Of a DNA stretch of 7,235 nt, positions 6,580 through 7,235 are shown piece after piece. Position numbers and translations under genes: made by a program. Each line of letters starts with the position of its first letter. The first letter of the stretch is position 1. Below the pieces are notes generated by a model. The model was not told the origin of the DNA. It saw only the letters and a list, made by a program, of their open reading frames with translations, and searched no databases. Location: NCBI GenBank assembly GCA_029775955.1, contig JARVJW010000088.1, positions 1 through 7,235 of the forward strand, in the 5' to 3' direction. Source of the stretch: Nitrososphaeria archaeon. Its GTDB lineage: Archaea; Thermoproteota; Nitrososphaeria; Conexivisphaerales; UBA164.

Positions 6580-6594
6580 TATAGCTACTTATAA
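6579..6594 (-). repeat. Left-end palindrome of Z
   Basis: TTATAG-CTAC-TTATAA forms a 6-bp stem with one wobble pair, six bases inside the left junction, and resembles the right-end dyad of the same element. Its TTATAA also reads as a TATA box on the minus strand, but the distance to the first ATG is too short for that start. Confidence 0.4.
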
Positions 6595-6600
6595 AGATCA

Positions 6601-6996
6601 TCGTGGCTGTTTCTAACCTTTTCCTTGTGAGCGCCCTCTGCAGGTCCTTGATGCGCTCCGCCGGCTATGCTGGTTCTCTAGTGTTCGGAGTGCTATAGTA
6701 TTCAGGACACCCACATCAACACTAACTGAACCCTGCCTTGGTATATTTTCCACGGTTAACGCTATGAACCACTGTTCTATGTCACGTATGACAGTGAGCT
6801 CCTTTCCCTTCTATAGGTCGATGTAATCTTATCTTTAAAAGGCAAATTTTATTGCCAATAATTTTGAACCAAAATATGTGAGTGAGTTGCCATTTGAATT
6901 TTGCAAAACAAAAAGGCTCAATATGCCCCAGATGAAATACAATGTTCTGCAGAACTTGATAGCACATTTAGAAATTTGTAGTTATGGCAAAATACG
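6601..6996 (-). pseudogene. tnpB: X tnpB, N-terminal to RuvC-I part (degraded)
   Basis: Reading down the minus strand there is YQVLQNIVFHLGHI (N-terminal helix; typically 'sqvLQnvv.rLd'), then NSLTYFG and FKIIGNKICLLKIRLHRPIEGK in a shifted frame (beta-strand 'wedge', typically 'KiriRLHRPIeGk'). Next come TVIRDIEQWFIALTVE ('W y..l.vE'), RuvC-I VDVGVLNTIAL (6720-6688), and ERIKDLQRALTRKRLETAT, which is cut by Z at 6601. At least three frame changes and one stop make it non-functional. The expected first 60-80 residues are absent; the right end of Y begins instead. Confidence 0.72.
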
Positions 6997-7235
6997 GTGA
7001 GAGATGGTGAACTACCCCGCCCTTGCGGACGGGGCCACGCCCGCTTGTTTGGAGCTTCAACGGCAATGCTTGCTTTCACATGTGGAATACGCTTTATGTA
7101 TTTGAGCACGCTAGAGGCATAATCCTCTGCGAGCGTCTCGCCTAGGTTCCCTAGGCAAAGCCCTTCTTGCTTATTTGCAGCACCTACATCCCTATCAAAT
7201 ACTGAATGGCATGAAGGGCATACTGCCATTCTATC
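6918..7235 (-). CDS. tnpB: Y: TnpB C-terminal part, running in from the right edge
   Basis: The frame is open from the window edge. It starts DRMAVCPSCHSVFDRDVGAA: the second CxxC of the TnpB zinc ribbon followed by the RuvC-III Asp in DRDVGAA, both intact. The rest is a variable tail (YASSVLKYIKRIPHVKAS) ending RPQGRGSSPSL, encoded by the right-end hairpin. The frame continues past the element end into X to a stop at 6918, so the last 30 or so residues are foreign and the native stop is not evident. Whether the missing upstream part is intact cannot be seen. This is a different TnpB lineage from Z, close in style to X. Confidence 0.7.
   Translation of the reverse strand, partial: DRMAVCPSCHSVFDRDVGAANKQEGLCLGNLGETLAEDYASSVLKYIKRIPHVKASIAVEAPNKRAWPRPQGRGSSPSLTVFCHNYKFLNVLSSSAEHCISSGAY
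7007..7034 (-). ncRNA. Right-end hairpin of Y (omega-RNA 3' end)
   Basis: On the minus strand CCCCGTCC, loop GCAA and GGGCGGGG (7034-7015) form an eight-pair stem (one G-U) capped by a GNRA tetraloop, followed directly by TAGTTCAC. This is the well-known right-end signature of IS605/IS1341 TnpB elements and matches the 3' boundary of omega-RNAs. Bases beyond it (from 7006 down) would be the guide segment and here are X sequence. Confidence 0.7.

Larger units (their letters stand above)
5375..6600 (-). mobile_element. Z: 1226-bp TnpB-only element inserted in X
   Basis: The right end (5375) is fixed by comparison with Z2, where the shared sequence ends at the same AACC. The left end (6600) is fixed by the point where the reading frame of X resumes. 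A CGA trinucleotide flanks both sides (6603-6601 and 5374-5372 on the minus strand), like a 3-bp target duplication or chance. Small dyads sit near both ends: TTATAG-CTAC-TTATAA (6579-6594) and TTATAA-TTTC-TTATAA (5391-5406). There is no tnpA inside, so this is an IS1341-like, TnpB-only element. Confidence 0.75.
4963..7006 (-). mobile_element. X: TnpB element, split by Z, 5'-truncated
   Basis: Element X runs right to left. Its left part (6601 to about 6996) and right part (4967-5374) are interrupted by Z (5375-6600). The two parts encode complementary, non-overlapping portions of one TnpB and join in frame when Z is removed. The right end is the hairpin at 4967-4997 beside the DUF84 gene. The first roughly 60-80 codons of tnpB and the left end are missing, and the right end of a third element (Y) abuts the break at about 7007. 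Confidence 0.75.

Noticed and set aside
1958..6600. The Z/Z2 pair as flanking direct repeats of a composite transposon carrying the MFS, NifX-like and DUF84 genes
   Set aside because: Both copies lie in the same orientation and flank about 2.9 kb, but Z2 lacks its left end and Z is inserted inside X. The genes between have their own normal promoters and look chromosomal.
1..7235. CRISPR array, tRNA or rRNA genes
   Set aside because: No regularly spaced repeats and no cloverleaf or rRNA-like sequence were seen on either strand.

Overview
This looks like an archaeal chromosome segment, most likely from a moderately AT-rich euryarchaeon of the Thermoplasmata (Ferroplasma/Cuniculiplasma-like). 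The reasons are archaeal-style TATA boxes about 26-30 nt upstream of start codons with no Shine-Dalgarno sequence (leaderless genes), heavy use of AGG for Arg and ATA for Ile, and abundant IS200/IS605-type TnpB remnants. The lineage is an inference from style, not from a marker gene.

Layout. (1) 1-235: the edge of an IS605-like element on the minus strand, with a tnpA C-terminal remnant followed one base later by a possible tnpB start. (2) 268-1959: two plus-strand genes, a calcineurin-like metallophosphoesterase and an AbiEii-like nucleotidyltransferase, 21 bp apart and probably cotranscribed. (3) 1958-2503: a decayed, 5'-truncated copy of a TnpB element (here 'Z2') whose terminal bases form the last two bases of the nucleotidyltransferase stop codon. 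(4) 2637-4323: an MFS transporter (minus) divergent from a NifX/NifB-type dinitrogenase cofactor-like protein with a His-rich loop (plus). They share an 82-bp intergenic region built as a nested dyad. (5) 4438-4962: a DUF84 inosine/xanthosine triphosphatase with a leaderless GTG start. (6) 4963-7235: a graveyard of TnpB elements, all on the minus strand.

The main discovery is in region 6. A 1226-bp TnpB element ('Z', 5375-6600) has inserted into an unrelated TnpB gene ('X'). Deleting Z and one copy of a flanking CGA rejoins X in frame through its post-RuvC-I helical region. X ends at 4967 in a GCAA-capped hairpin plus GTTCAC, the typical right-end (omega-RNA 3') signature, four bases from the DUF84 stop codon. 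A third TnpB ('Y') enters from the right edge and ends in the same hairpin with compensatory base changes. Its end abuts the truncated 5' side of X, so Y may itself be inserted in X (triple nesting). Z and Z2 belong to a different TnpB lineage that lacks this hairpin and instead carries short TTATAR-N4-TTATAA hairpins near its ends.

Among the intact genes, the MFS/NifX-like pair probably shares one regulator. The phosphoesterase, nucleotidyltransferase and DUF84 protein all act on nucleotides or phosphoesters, but nothing in the sequence shows that they work together.
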